A stretch of DNA of 61,960 nt. Source: Seminavis robusta. Taxonomy: Eukaryota > Bacillariophyta > Bacillariophyceae > Naviculales > Naviculaceae. Positions 20,854 through 32,599 of the stretch are shown here, in pieces (the stretch's first letter is position 1; every line of letters starts with the position of its first letter). Both the position numbers and the translations under genes were made by a program. Where the stretch lies: NCBI GenBank assembly GCA_903772945.1, contig CAICTM010000522.1, positions 1-61,960 of the forward strand, in the 5' to 3' direction. The notes beneath the pieces are model-generated. The model had not been told where the DNA came from. It saw only the letters and a program-made list of their open reading frames with translations, and searched no databases.

Positions 20854-21407
20854 GCCAGATTCTTCCAAACAATTCCTACACAATAGTTCGTGCATTTAGC
20901 CAAATGAGCCATTTTGGTCTTGGCCAAAGCAGCTTCGAGTTCTCGGCTCCTACAAAGTCATTCAGACGGTAGCTTGAGGAAGAGCGCTGCGCTTCCTCAT
21001 TTTCTGCTTCATCCCGAACTGACGAAGAGCCCATGCTACTGCCTGCTGTGATTGCCAAGTGTTGAGACGACGAACAAATCAAGAGAGGACATCCATCAGC
21101 GAAGCCGCAGAGAACAATCTTCTGCAGGTGCTCTGCCCCCAGCACCTTCCAAGGTTCAAGACAAACTCTGACTAATAATGGCATGATGCAGCGGTGCTCA
21201 CTAGCGGACCGTACCTTAGGAAGAGATGGAGCACCAAAAGACTGGAGACAGCAGAGGAACTGGCCGTTGCCTTGCACGAGGACGAACGAACCAAGACATC
21301 CCTGACGATCAGAAGATGAGATGGAGCTTGGACCGAGACCCAAGACGAACGAAGCACCAAGCACCATCCAACCAACCATCCAACCGTAACCATTCAACCA
21401 ACCTACC

Positions 21408-21482
21408 ATCCATACAACCATACAACCATACAACCATACAACCATACAACCATACAACCATACAACCATACAACCATACATC
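21408..21482 (+). repeat. Ten-base tandem repeat (ACAACCATAC)n
   Basis: About seven copies of ACAACCATAC, nearly perfect, preceded by degenerate CCAACCAACC units from about 21365. Looks like a minisatellite; the open frames crossing it are repeat translations. Confidence 0.9.
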
Positions 21483-21647
21483 CAACCAAACCCCCGGCAA
21501 CCCGATCAGGCAGCAGTTTGCGCCCTCCTGTAACTATAAAGATCAAAAGCTCTATAGTCATAGTGATAGCCTCAATATTTGCTATGGTTACGATGCTAGC
21601 TAGACTACCTTGTAGACAGCCTCAAAGTAGTCTATAAGCACACAGAA

Positions 21648-21731
21648 GTATGACTGTTCTTTGCTTAACATTTCTGTAAAGTCTGCACACAGAATTTTGA
21701 CTGTTCTTTGCTTTTTTTAAAAACATTTCTG
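21648..21731 (+). repeat. Short direct duplication carrying the foldback element target
   Basis: CACACAGAAG/ATT...TGACTGTTCTTTGCTT...AACATTTCTG occurs twice, about 67 bases apart. The first copy runs on into TAAAGTCTG uninterrupted; the second is cut at CTG by the foldback element, so the first serves as an empty-site reference. Confidence 0.7.
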
Positions 21732-21986
21732 GAGCGCCTGAAAACGGGACTCGCGAGCACCTCTTCCGCGAATCCGCGACTCGAATAACCGCGAATAACC
21801 GCGAAAATCCGCGAGATTTAGGATGCCACTTTTAAAAGATATAGAGGAGTTGGTTCTTAAATCTCGCGGATTCTCGCGGTTATTCGCGGTTATTCGCGGA
21901 TCGGCGGATCGTTTCGTGGATCACGGATTCGTGGAAAACCGTTAAATCCGCGGATCGTGCCACGATTCGCGGATTATCAGCCGCTC
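21732..21986. mobile_element. 255-bp foldback MITE with CTG target duplication
   Basis: Terminal inverted repeat GAGCGCCTGA / GAGCGGCTGA (10 bp, one mismatch), flanked on both sides by CTG (21729-21731, 21987-21989). Inside, 21784-21820 and 21858-21894 are inverted copies over 37 bp with one mismatch and a 37-base loop, built of CGCGAATAACCGCGAATAACC units. Non-coding, so it would depend on a transposase encoded elsewhere. Confidence 0.75.
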
Positions 21987-22229
21987 CTGTAAAGTTGAAT
22001 ACTCGGTATCTTGAACCCACTTATCTTATTAATTATGAGTGAGGAGTGTAGAGTAGAGCTTCTTTTTGCTTCCAGAAACGTACATGTAAAGGGCACTATT
22101 CATGACTTCTTCGTGATTGTGTTGTCATCCAGTCACGAATACACTCCCACCACACATTTTTTGTTTTTGTTTTCTCAAGGTAACCCCCAAAATTTTCTTT
22201 GGCAGAGCAACTCGAACACAAATGGAACC

Positions 22230-23681
22230 ATGGGCAAGGCCAAGAAGCGTAGCAAAGGATCCAGTGGTGGCGACTCTGGTGGAGCGACGACCACTTGGGA
22301 CAGTGCCCATCATTCGTTGCGACAAGAACAACAAGCCAATAAACGGTACAAAAAGCAGCAACAAAGGCAAGAAGAGGGAGAAGGAGAAGGAGAAGGCAAG
22401 CAACCAGTCAAGGAAGACAAGCATCAAGTCAAGGAAGAACGACGATTCAAACTGACTGCCAAATTGACCCATGATTCAAGAGAAAAACGAGAAGGTGCCA
22501 AATTGCGTCTGAATATTACCAAAACCCAACGAGAAATTGAAACACTGAGAGAACGATTGCGAAAATGGGACAATGCCGAAGAACAAGAACGTCTGGATGA
22601 AGAGGAACGCAAACGAAAGGAACCACCCAAAAAGAAGGGTCGATTGGGACCGGAATCTTGGAAACTCAAGGGTGCTGCTCGTCCCGCTTGGATGGTCAAT
22701 GAATTCGATGTCCGTTACGAGTGTCCTCATCTAAAGGCACATGAAAAAGCTCGAGAAAAAGCCAAACGAGTGCAGAATCTACTCATTCTCTACAAGGGGA
22801 AATTTGGACAACAATTTGCGGATAACGACCTTTCCTATCCCTATCGACGGCAACTTCTCGCACTTCTCATGCAATACGGTCTACTCAACAAAGAAGCCAA
22901 AAAGTACAAGACGGCACGGACTGCTTTGTTGGAATGCCTCGATTTGGACGGCATTCAACATCCCATCACCAATGCCCGATGTCACTTGATGCGACTCTAT
23001 CTACAAGTCAATCGACCCCAGTCGGTACATGAATTGTGGAATACACGACTCTCCGCCGCGGGCAATCAGGAAACATCCGTCTGGGTCCTCTATTCGGTGG
23101 CGTTGGTGGAATACATTCGTTGGAACGACTTTGGTGAATCCACCCGCCAACAAGCCGAACAGGCATTGCTACGAGCTTTTGCCGGAAATCCACTCTGTGC
23201 CTATTACTTGGCATTTGCCGACTTTTTTCATCAGTACATGGAATACACCGATGACATTGAAGATGCCGACGATCCACTGGGACAAGCCATTGAGTACTGT
23301 CATGACGAACAAATGGGCATGTGGATGGGTACCGAGGGTGCCTTGCAATGGGTGCAAGATACACTCTTGCGTGCCAAGGCAGACTTTGATTGGAATCGTC
23401 GACTCGAAATGATTGAAGCCGAGCAGAAGGCAAACGGTGAAGATGATCAGAATGGAGAGGAAGAAGACGAGGAGGAGTCACAAGAAGACCAAGCGGATCT
23501 TCTCATGTTTGTGGGCATGTTTCGAACAACCATGGAAATGCTAGAGGCCAACGGATCGCTAGCGCGGGTGCCACCAGCAATTGTGGAAGATGCAAAGGAC
23601 AACAACCAGCAATCGGAAGGACAAGAAAAGAAGGACCAGGAATCGGAAGAGGGCGAAGGATCGCCGGACGATAGCGATTGA
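22230..23681 (+). CDS. Unknown helical-repeat (TPR-like) acidic/basic protein
   Basis: I chose the ATG at 22230 (ACCATGG context, start MGKAKKRSKG); the open frame upstream reads low-quality sequence and may hold a 5' intron ending TTTGGCAG at about 22205. 483 residues: a Lys/Gln/Glu-rich N-terminus with predicted coiled coil (about 75-125, KTQREIETLRERLRKW), then an alpha-helical region with TPR-like periodicity (RRQLLALLMQYGLLNKEAKK, ARTALLECLDLD, QAEQALLRAFAGNPLCAYYL), then an acidic tail. It looks nuclear or nucleolar by composition. I do not recognise a named family; TCF25/Rqc1-like proteins have a similar layout but the conserved segments do not match convincingly. Confidence 0.75.
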   Translation: MGKAKKRSKGSSGGDSGGATTTWDSAHHSLRQEQQANKRYKKQQQRQEEGEGEGEGKQPVKEDKHQVKEERRFKLTAKLTHDSREKREGAKLRLNITKTQREIETLRERLRKWDNAEEQERLDEEERKRKEPPKKKGRLGPESWKLKGAARPAWMVNEFDVRYECPHLKAHEKAREKAKRVQNLLILYKGKFGQQFADNDLSYPYRRQLLALLMQYGLLNKEAKKYKTARTALLECLDLDGIQHPITNARCHLMRLYLQVNRPQSVHELWNTRLSAAGNQETSVWVLYSVALVEYIRWNDFGESTRQQAEQALLRAFAGNPLCAYYLAFADFFHQYMEYTDDIEDADDPLGQAIEYCHDEQMGMWMGTEGALQWVQDTLLRAKADFDWNRRLEMIEAEQKANGEDDQNGEEEDEEESQEDQADLLMFVGMFRTTMEMLEANGSLARVPPAIVEDAKDNNQQSEGQEKKDQESEEGEGSPDDSD

Positions 23682-25150
23682 GAAGAACTTTTTGAACTTT
23701 TCTGCGTTAGATTTGAGTCAATGACAAGTTGCTAGCTAGTAGTGTGACTCCAACACCCTACACCCTCTACATCAAGCCGACAGTACCGGTCTAGAATCGA
23801 ATCGGTTAGATCTGTAGTCTAAATGCATTTTCTATTTTTAAGTGCGTCAAACAACTGCCCAGACATGTATTGTATTCCCTTCGACGATCTTGTGAAGCTA
23901 CGGTATCTGTACGGAGTGGAGTCAGGTTGGGATTGGATGATTTATTATGCCAGGAACAGGAGATGCCTCCTGTACAAGAGGCATCTCCTGGTGGCACAGC
24001 ATAGGGTTCGAACAGCGCTGCTGGTACTTTCTGTCGACCCAGTACGAACGGATGCCACAGCAAATTCATTTCGCAAGGAAATTGTGAGAGAAAAAGGGGC
24101 TGGTTTGTTGTGCTGGTTGGAATGGGCTTTGTCCTCTTTCGATTCTTTTGAAGACTGGACAATAAAGCGGCTGATTCGTCGGATTGTTGTCGAAGAGAAG
24201 CAGACTGGAAAAAGGTTAGAATTTAGCTGAAGCAATGTATTTAGTTAGACATGGAAGCATGCATGCATGTCACGTTTGTTCAGCCGGAGATACTGGAACC
24301 ACTGCAGCTCCAAAGATCACCGGCAAGCTGTCAGGTCATCGCTTTGCATCTCTTGGAGAGGTTAGAAGGAGACAGACGTTGACCACCAAAGGAAGTAGAG
24401 GACATGCTGTTGCCTAATGAAGAATCAGAATGGAACAAGAAAGAGGTTAGATTTGAGCTGAGAACAAAAATCAAAAGCAAGACCGCATGCATGCATGCAT
24501 GCATGCCACTTTTGTTCAGCGAAGGCAGGAGCACAGCCAAAAAGGAGCAGCAACAAAGGAACCACCAGCCAAGAGGGATCACCAACCAGGAGCACAGCCA
24601 AAAAGGAGCAGCCAAGAGGGAGATTGCCAAAAGGAGACAGGAGCACAGGAACCACCAAATAGATGACAAGGAGAATCATTTCCTACTTGGAAAACTCCTC
24701 CGAAGAGGTCTTTTTTCGGATCAAATCCTTGCACCAGGAAGCACCAAACAGGAACCACCAAGCTAGCAAGTAGATCAAATCCTTGCACCAGGAAGCACCA
24801 AAACAGGAAGCACCAGGAACCACTACAAGTAAATGTCATGCATGCATGCTGCTCACTAGCGGACTGTATCATACCTGTTTACAGAAACGCTGGGAATATT
24901 TGCTTTGTCTGTAGCATCACATTAGGGTGCGAGCTTTATTCGGCCTGGCTCTCGGGAATGATCGAACAAACCAACCACTTTGTTCTTGCCAGATCCTCCT
25001 CGACGAGCGAGAGCTGGTACCAATAGCTATCGGAGTCTGCAATCATGGTAGACGAAACGAGTGCAAAGGACCTGGCACAGTTATCGCATTGGGCTGGACG
25101 ATCTCCAGCACAGCAGCATAGAGTACAGCAGCTACTGAAATCATTAGACC
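23682..25150. other. Intergenic region with short tandem and inverted repeats
   Basis: Contains a 32-bp palindrome (23958-23989), a (GCAT)n run at about 24483-24507, a duplicated CACAGCCAAAAAGGAGCAGC unit (24532-24615) and a duplicated TCAAATCCTTGCACCAGGAA unit (24719-24805). No gene supported. Confidence 0.5.
23958..23989. repeat. 32-bp palindrome
   Basis: Arms AGGAGATGCCTCCTGT and ACAAGAGGCATCTCCT pair over 16 bp with one mismatch and no loop. It could form a hairpin in RNA or a cruciform in DNA; no neighbouring feature explains it. Confidence 0.8.
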
Positions 25151-26998
25151 ATGGCATCTGCTACCGTTGCTGCTAGTAGCAGTCGAAGAACGAGTCGTCC
25201 TCGATACAGACATCCGTCTACGCGTATTGCCATTTGGGTAGGTCTCATGTTTGCCGTCACGGGCGCCACCATGAACTTTTCGAAAATGGTGGGAGAGCGC
25301 TTGGTGGATCTAAATCTGGAGGATGCTTTTCTTCTCTTGAGCAGTAGCAGCACCGCCACCAGCAACACAAATATTGATCCTGCCCGCAGACTCAGCACGG
25401 ATGTCACGACTGCTTCGACTTTTATCACGAACAACAATTACATCAACGACCTTGCAACGAGCGACCATACAACGACAATCCCGCAATCCGACACGGAGGG
25501 ACGTAAGGAGAAAATGGAGAGAACGAAGCAAGATTTGCTTGCCAAGATTGCTGCCATTGAAAACAAAAACAATGGCGAAAGAACGAGAAAGCCTCATCCG
25601 CAGAAGCAAAAGCAAAAGAAACATCAAGCTATTGCCGCAACTGAGATCAAAGAGAAGGTGGAATTGCCATCAACTCAGTTGGAGCCTGTAAAAGGTTCGA
25701 AAACAATACCAATACTACAAGATCAAACAAACACACCCGACGTACACCATCACAATGCGACAATGGCAGCAATTAACACGACGAACGTGATTGTCAACTT
25801 ATCAGATTGTTACCTGCCTTTGCCTACCGGTACAACCAAAACCAATATCAACCTCTGGGATAATTCAACCGTCCTGGCTCCCTGGCTCAAAGAGTACTTT
25901 GCTTGGCATCAACAACAGCGTGCACAATTAACACCCGACAATTGGCAACAGCAGCGCTTCCTGATTCCCGTGGCTCGCAAGGGACAAAAGAATGGTGGAA
26001 TGACGGACCGGATTCGACCGCTGCCGGCATATTTACGGCTGGCCGCTCAAACGAGAAGGATCTTTCTTATTCATTGGGGACGCCCCTTTCCGTTGGAAGA
26101 GTTCATGTTGCCTCCGGTTGGAGGTTTGGATTGGAGGGTCCCAGAGTACATGCTCAAAGATGTCATTGCGACGGGTCCACGCACCGAGTGGGAGAACATT
26201 GTGAGTACTGCCAACAATACCGAGCCCATCCTGCTCACCGCCAAGTACCAATCCTGGAACTACGGAGAGATTTGGTACAAGGAACAAACCGCGGAAGGAG
26301 AAGCAGCCGTCTCTCATGCCTTTCGAGAGATTTGGAAGGTGGTCTTTACGCCATCGCCACCGGTAGCACAGCGCATTCAGAACGACATGCGACAAATGAA
26401 ACTGATTCCAGGAGAATTTGCCACGGCTCATATACGAGCCCTGTACGCGGTCAAGGACCGACCCGACGACAAGATTCGTGAAATGGCAATGAACGCGATG
26501 AATTGTGCATCAATGCTTCGACCTGGTGGACCCTTCTTTGTTGCTTCCGACTCGTCGCTGGCCATTCAAACTGCCATGAGCTATGGGAGACAAAAGAATG
26601 TCACCGTCGTCACTGCCAATCACCATCACTCAAAGAAGCAACCACTGCATGTCGACTTTCACAATGAATCCGACACGAGCGTAACTCCTGAAAACTTTTA
26701 CGATGGCTTTGTGGACTTGCATCTCATGGCGGCGACGCGTTGTGTCTCCGTGGGTCCGGGAGGATTTGCCCGCTGGGGGCATTTGCTGGGCTACAATGAT
26801 ACTTGCGTCATTCATCACAACGGTCGTAAGTCACAAACGTGTGATTGGGTGGCAGGAGACAGCCACAGCCACAGCAACAACACCAGCAACTCAACAATGC
26901 TCGTGCCAGGGTACCCTTCGGAAGAAGAGCGAAACTCGATACAGCAACAAGCTTCCAAGCGCGCGGAATTGCCGCGTTTTCCAATGCCCATGCTCTAG
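25151..26998 (+). CDS. Type II membrane glycosyltransferase, fucosyltransferase-like
   Basis: The ATG at 25151 is in a CCATGG context; 615 residues, one exon. A short basic N-terminus and a hydrophobic anchor (about 27-43, IAIWVGLMFAVTGATM) are followed by a long stem rich in Thr/Asn/Lys, then the catalytic region. NGGMTDRIRPLPAYLRLA followed by RIFLIHWGRPFPLEEFM (about 280-320) is the donor-side motif of fucosyltransferase-type GT-B enzymes. The C-terminal FVASDSSLAIQTAM and CVSVGPGGFARWGHLLGY (about 465 and 535) form the nucleotide-sugar site. Golgi location is inferred from the topology. The donor (GDP-fucose) and acceptor are inferred from the family and not shown. Confidence 0.8.
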   Translation: MASATVAASSSRRTSRPRYRHPSTRIAIWVGLMFAVTGATMNFSKMVGERLVDLNLEDAFLLLSSSSTATSNTNIDPARRLSTDVTTASTFITNNNYINDLATSDHTTTIPQSDTEGRKEKMERTKQDLLAKIAAIENKNNGERTRKPHPQKQKQKKHQAIAATEIKEKVELPSTQLEPVKGSKTIPILQDQTNTPDVHHHNATMAAINTTNVIVNLSDCYLPLPTGTTKTNINLWDNSTVLAPWLKEYFAWHQQQRAQLTPDNWQQQRFLIPVARKGQKNGGMTDRIRPLPAYLRLAAQTRRIFLIHWGRPFPLEEFMLPPVGGLDWRVPEYMLKDVIATGPRTEWENIVSTANNTEPILLTAKYQSWNYGEIWYKEQTAEGEAAVSHAFREIWKVVFTPSPPVAQRIQNDMRQMKLIPGEFATAHIRALYAVKDRPDDKIREMAMNAMNCASMLRPGGPFFVASDSSLAIQTAMSYGRQKNVTVVTANHHHSKKQPLHVDFHNESDTSVTPENFYDGFVDLHLMAATRCVSVGPGGFARWGHLLGYNDTCVIHHNGRKSQTCDWVAGDSHSHSNNTSNSTMLVPGYPSEEERNSIQQQASKRAELPRFPMPML

Positions 26999-29337
26999 AC
27001 AGCTCTTACCCCTGAGTAAAAAGCAACCCATGTGCATTCGTACTTCTACCGGTACGGAGTGATAATTGCTTGACTGGGCCCAACACAGTTGCTGCATAGC
27101 GATGAGGCAAGGCATTGCCTACCACGGCTTCCAGGCAAGACCTCCACTCAGCGTCTACCCAGAGAGATCGAGGTAGCCAGTCATCAGTTGCCTGTGTTGT
27201 TCGACGTCGGAATAGCTGCAGGCCAGGTCAGCCGTCTACCAAGCTACAATTGCGTCATACCAACTCCACTCATTTCCGCGGTCCTTCTATGCATCCTCAA
27301 ATCGAAGCTTGCTTGTTGTGTTTGCGCTTCTTTCCTTCCATGAGGTTGACCAAGCAACAGAAGGAGAGCAACGCAGCCAGAGAAGAAGCAATGATTCATC
27401 GGTCACCAAGAATGACTATTAGACTTCTTTCTTTCTTCGTCTCTCCAGTCATCAACTCCATGAACATGAACAGCTAGCTGCTGGCTAGCTAGCCGGCCAC
27501 TTCCCGTTGCTCTTGCTTCTTGCTTCAATGGATGATAGTCAAACAACTGCAAGGCCTAAAACTTTCATAGATCCGCTTCCGTTTCGTCACAAAATGACCT
27601 GTGTTCCGAAAGCCTTGTCCTTTCCTTTCTTTCTCCTGTTCCAAGCTCTGGCACTGTGATAGCTAGCTGGCGGTGGCAAGCTAGCTAGCTAGGCACTGAA
27701 TCAAAGCAAACGTACTTCGCTGAACTGGACGTCGTTGGATCTTGCTCAGCATCTGCAGGAATAGGAAATCCCGGACAGGTGCCTCGCGAGCCGCCGGCAA
27801 GAAACGTACCGCACCTGGAAGTCTTTTCCGCTACTTTCTTGGTGCGGGGAGCCTCCACATTCCTCACGGTTTAAAATGTCTTTTGCCGAGCTCTAAAAGC
27901 CCGTTCAGCCCCGAGTTGGACACGTTACGTAAGGAGAGGACTCTGACGCAGTCCTCAGCAAACTTGAGTCGAGTCCTCTGGCTGCTGTGTGCTGTGTACC
28001 TTTGAAGCCCAACGTAGCTTCGTAGTCAGCCATGGCCATCGAAAACCATGTCAGGCAGGAGAAGGATGGAGCAACAAATAGAAGCAGCAGTGCACCACTA
28101 CCTACTAGAACTACTATGAACGTACAGAAAGACTTAGCCGAGCCGAATGTACATGCATAAATAAAAATTTGGTTCTGTGCTCCCCTCCTCGTTTTGGATT
28201 CTCCTTTTAGACTCAGCAAACCCTATCACTTGAAATGAGATGAAGTACATGTAGGTATTGTATTGAGACAGCTGCCGAGACACTGAATGCTCCAACTCAG
28301 CAGAGACTACGGTAAACTAAATGGCTGGCCTGCCTCAGCAAACACTCCTTCATACTGATAGCTAGCTCCACGTGAGAAAAGCTTCTCAATCTTTCTGACG
28401 AGAAAAGCTTCGGAGGTGCGGTGATGCGGTGATTCTTTCTTTCTTCAGGGTTGCTCCCGTTTTGGCAGCAGTGCTGATTCATCAGCCAGCCATCACTACC
28501 CCCACATTTGAGCTTTTCAGTCAGTTGTTAGTCCGTCTGTAGCAGCCGAATTTGGAGGATGCGAGCCGAATAAATCGGAATCAAATCAACAGTTACTGAC
28601 CACCGCTCCAAAGCTTTCTAATAAGATCCTTTAGGTTTCGCCGATGACAGAGCACATGCGTGTGCTCTTACAATGTCATGTGTACGAAGAGAAACATCGT
28701 CACATCATCTGTAGCTCCTCCGTGCTCTGTGCATACTTTAGAAAAACACCACAACTTTACAGGACAGCTCGGTCCACGGTCCAGGACTCTTATACAGGTT
28801 CTGATTCAGTCTTCAAAGACTTCTGTAGCGTGGCAAAAACGAAAAATGTGAGCGTCTGAATGTCTGAATGGAATGGTCTGGAAGGTGAAGGAGTTTCCTT
28901 CGAGGACTTATCTCATAGCTGCGTGTCGGATGCTCTATGGCTGACAGTCACCACCACATCATTGCTTTCAGCTGCTTTCCCTGTTTTACAATCGTCAATT
29001 AATTAGAGTGGTATTTTTCCCTTTTAACACTGTGTCAGCTTTCGGAAACCACTTTCCTCCTCCAACCACGATCCTTAACAAAATATTTTCGGAGACTCAT
29101 CTATTCCTTCGAAGAGTTCCAACTCAGAAAACTGCCCCGTAGCACTCTGAGTCCAGTCTCAGGAATTGATGAGTCAATGATGTGCGCTCGTTTGATCAGT
29201 GGCATTGGGTCTTGGCTTTCGAGCGGTTCAGGAATTCAGGAAACACCCCAATTCTCACAATTCTCAATCAAGCTCTTCTTGAAAGCCTCAAAGCAAACAC
29301 CTCCACCCAATACCCAATACGATTCGATTCATTCAAA
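26999..29337. other. Intergenic region, no supported gene
   Basis: 2.3 kb with scattered CTAGCTAGC palindromes (for example 27474-27495 and 27660-27692). Open frames are short and without domains. The 3' part should hold the promoter and 5' leader of the small gene at 29338. Confidence 0.45.
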
Positions 29338-29808
29338 ATGGACTTCGAAATCCCCTCTTTCATCTTCGTCCCCTGCATGGTCTCTGATTCCAAGAAGACC
29401 GGTTTACCATCAGCAGGTCTCATTCCTCTGATCCCCGCTTCGCGATGGTCGGAAGAAATTCCCAGCACAAGTTGTTCTCCTCCCAAGTTGCCCAAGAGAG
29501 AAATTGCGTTGCGCAAGATTGACAGTTTGCCCAAGCTCCCACGACGATCAGTTCCGGAAGAAGAGATGCCCACGCTCAGTGTGGCAATGCCCCGTCGAGT
29601 CCGAGCTCTTCCTCGACCTCACCAAAGCGTATCGACCTTCGGAAGCATCACCAGCATTAGCAGCACCACCGTCAACCTGACACGAAGCGTACGATCACGA
29701 CCGGCACAGAGATCTCGATTCTCCGCAAGTGAGATTGTTGAACAGGTATACGAAAAGACCAGCCGTCCTGGACCCGAGAGAGTCACTGTGGCAGCAAGGG
29801 CAGCTTAA
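29338..29808 (+). CDS. Small basic protein with PPKLPRR-type motifs
   Basis: 156 residues from the ATG at 29338 (start MDFEIPSFIFVPCMVSDSKK; an upstream frame uses no good start). It contains PPKLPKR, LPKLPRR and MPRR motifs at about 50-85, then a Ser/Thr/Arg-rich C-terminus ending AARAA. The repeated PxxP-R pattern is the kind bound by SH3-type domains, but no domain is recognisable. The protein at 32600 shares the motif set and order, so the two are probably diverged paralogues. Unknown function. Confidence 0.55.
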   Translation: MDFEIPSFIFVPCMVSDSKKTGLPSAGLIPLIPASRWSEEIPSTSCSPPKLPKREIALRKIDSLPKLPRRSVPEEEMPTLSVAMPRRVRALPRPHQSVSTFGSITSISSTTVNLTRSVRSRPAQRSRFSASEIVEQVYEKTSRPGPERVTVAARAA

Positions 29809-32599
29809 GTTGCACAACGATTCTCTGCCTTTCTACTACTCCTCTCTTCCATTCCTTCTTTTAGAAACAAACAACCAACTAACATAGACCGACCATGCAT
29901 TCAAACTTTTAGCGCCCTTGTATTTATCTAGCTAGCCTACCTACCTAGTAGCCCTATCAACTACACAGCCATGGGCATCACTTACCGAGTTTCCTGGTGA
30001 CCAGACAACCGACCAACGAAACGAAACTTACGTGCTACCGCTATTGCAGGGTGACACACAGCAAGACGAGGACTGGCCAATGCTGACACCCAAGCAACCA
30101 ACGCACTGGATCATCTAGGTCAACGAGATGAGTGGACCAGCACATACTACCAGGTAGCTAGCCTTCAAAACCGTTCCAATGACCTACCAAGCTGGTTAGA
30201 GCCCGAGGCCACAAACGACGAGTCAGAAGCAGCAAAAGCAAAAGGCTAATACATCTATCCGATGTGTTGTTGAGATGGCTGAGTCAGTCCTCCGATTACA
30301 TGCGACGCATGCGATGCACGCGATGCAGGTGGCACGTGGGCCCATGCATGTTTGCGAGAATTTGGTTGGGGAATGCGAAGGTTTAGGAATCTCGCATGGA
30401 AAACCGTTGTGACAGTCCTCTGGACTCAATCTGGCCGGGGGGGTACTACACAGTACACAGTACTCCATGCCCACCTTCCCACCTTGTACGAGTACTGCAC
30501 GAGTACACTCTGGAGTAGAGAGCTATTATGAGTGGTGTGCTAGCTAGCTAGAAGTGTACCGTACTGTTTCTCAGTGGAGCAGCTGTGGAGCTTATGATTA
30601 CTACGGTAGTTCTGGTGTTCTACTAGCTAGCTAGTAGCTCTCCATACTCCGTAGAAGTTGGAGGGATACTGTACCAGTACGGATCATAGGTCGGTGTTCG
30701 AATTCAGTATCATACCGGTAAGCATGTCCTACAGTACTAGTACTTGGAGTATGTGCTGGAACAACATCAGCTGTATACACACTAGGTGCAACACCAGATT
30801 TAAACAACAAATAGAAACACGGGAATACCAGTGTAAAGAAGATCCTGGAAGGCAGCTTTGCTACCCTATCACCTATCACAGAAATGGTACTGTAAACATA
30901 AATCTATACAATACATGAACAATATGTCTCTTCATCTAAGCACTACAGTTGATTTGAGAACTCATCAATTCTAAAGACCACCCTCTGCTACTGTACATAC
31001 TACTCAGAGCTCAGAGTACAAAGAGAAAGCTCGAAAGCTCTCAATCTGAGAATGAATGTGAATGTCATTGTGTTCGCACCAACAAAAAAGTCCTTTATAC
31101 CTCAAATTCTCTATTTTGAGATACTAGGTGGACAGATACAGGTATAAAGTCGGTTTTGGTCCATCCCTTTGAGACATCAGCGATACTATAGCAAAAACAG
31201 TACATTATCGGAAACCTTCTGTCTCACTCTCTATTTTCTGAGTTAACGGGACTCAATAATGGACCAAAATATTTAACTATCTCACAAAAAGTATAACGAA
31301 AATGAAATACACGTTTAACATAGGGTATGTAATGTTAAATCATGTGGTCAGTATGGGTAACATGCTATGAGTCAATGGTACTTGAGGTCGATTTCGTATT
31401 AATCTACTTATGGGTCAATCGGACATTGAGACAGTCATTTGCTTATAGACGGTTTTGGTCCATTTTTGGGCTGTAGCGCTGGTACACTTTCTACCTGTCT
31501 CACCCACTTCCTTCATTAAACTCGTACCGGTAGAGTGGGAAGTGGTATCTACAGTACATGTACTGTAGTACTAATACCGTAAATATCGAATGCCGATACC
31601 AGTTTTGGTACGATTCATGAGGTCTATAGATGAGATTATCTAGCCTCGATTACAAGATAAGGCGCTGTGGAGGGAAGGATGGTGCCTGTATCATACCAGT
31701 ACTGGTACCGGTGGCGGTCCACCAAACAATGTATTTCAGAAAACGTACTACTGCTGTAGTAGTATTAAAATAGACTACCTACTGCATGATTACTCGAGAA
31801 CAGTATAATATTATATAGCCTTTTAATAGTCTCAATGATACGAGTCGAGTCTGTATTTTGTTACGGTATGCAACTAGATAGATAGCTAAAAGCATGGAGC
31901 GAGGAATGAATAGAGTAGCATGGGACCTCACATGGGTATTTTAAAATATAGTATCGTACCGTAAGGTTTAGACAAAACCTTCAAAAAAGTACATCTATCT
32001 TGTAATAAAGGGACTGACAGTTTAAAATGTTAGATCTTTGTCAAACTGGTACTCGAGTACAGTACTGCTCTCAATTGCTTTCCATTCTAGTAATAGACCA
32101 GTTCGACAAAGAGAATCATTGTTAAAACCATGGGCGTCGTCAGCCATTACAGAATGTGCCTTCTTGTTCGAGATAGGAGATTGGACTACTATTTATACCA
32201 ATAGTAAGGGCCACTTCAAGTCAGATTTACTAATCGTTACTAGATGGAGCTGGACGCTACAGTACCTTTGTGAGTCCTTTGTGTCTGGCAGATCTAAGAG
32301 TGGTGGTTCCGCTCGGAACATACCGGTACTCATTACTACTTTACCCGATACCTTCAGCCCCCTCAGCTCATCGAGATTTAAGGGTTTCTACTAGATGGCC
32401 TGTACGCTAGTTAGTGAGTGGTTGTTGGAGCTTGGAGCACCGCTTTGAGTCTGGGCTCACCTTTTGTTGGACCGGAGAGGGACCTTTGCAATTTTTTACC
32501 TCTCCGGTCCCTTCGTTTCCATTCCCCACAATATCACAAGTACAGGGCCAAAGGTACCCGCTAGCTAGCTAAGACCACAACAAATAATCAATCAGTATC
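29809..32599. other. Long AT-rich gene-free region
   Basis: 2.8 kb with no convincing ORF. Rich in GTACTGTAG, TACCGGTA and AGTACATGTACT words. Could hold regulatory sequence or non-coding RNA; nothing specific is visible. Confidence 0.5.

Noticed and set aside
21408..21482. Regular repeats considered as a CRISPR-like array
   Set aside because: The units are directly adjacent 10-mers with no spacers, in nuclear eukaryotic DNA.
24000..24030. GGGTTCGAAC resembling a tRNA T-loop
   Set aside because: No T-stem pairing, no A box and no acceptor stem around it.
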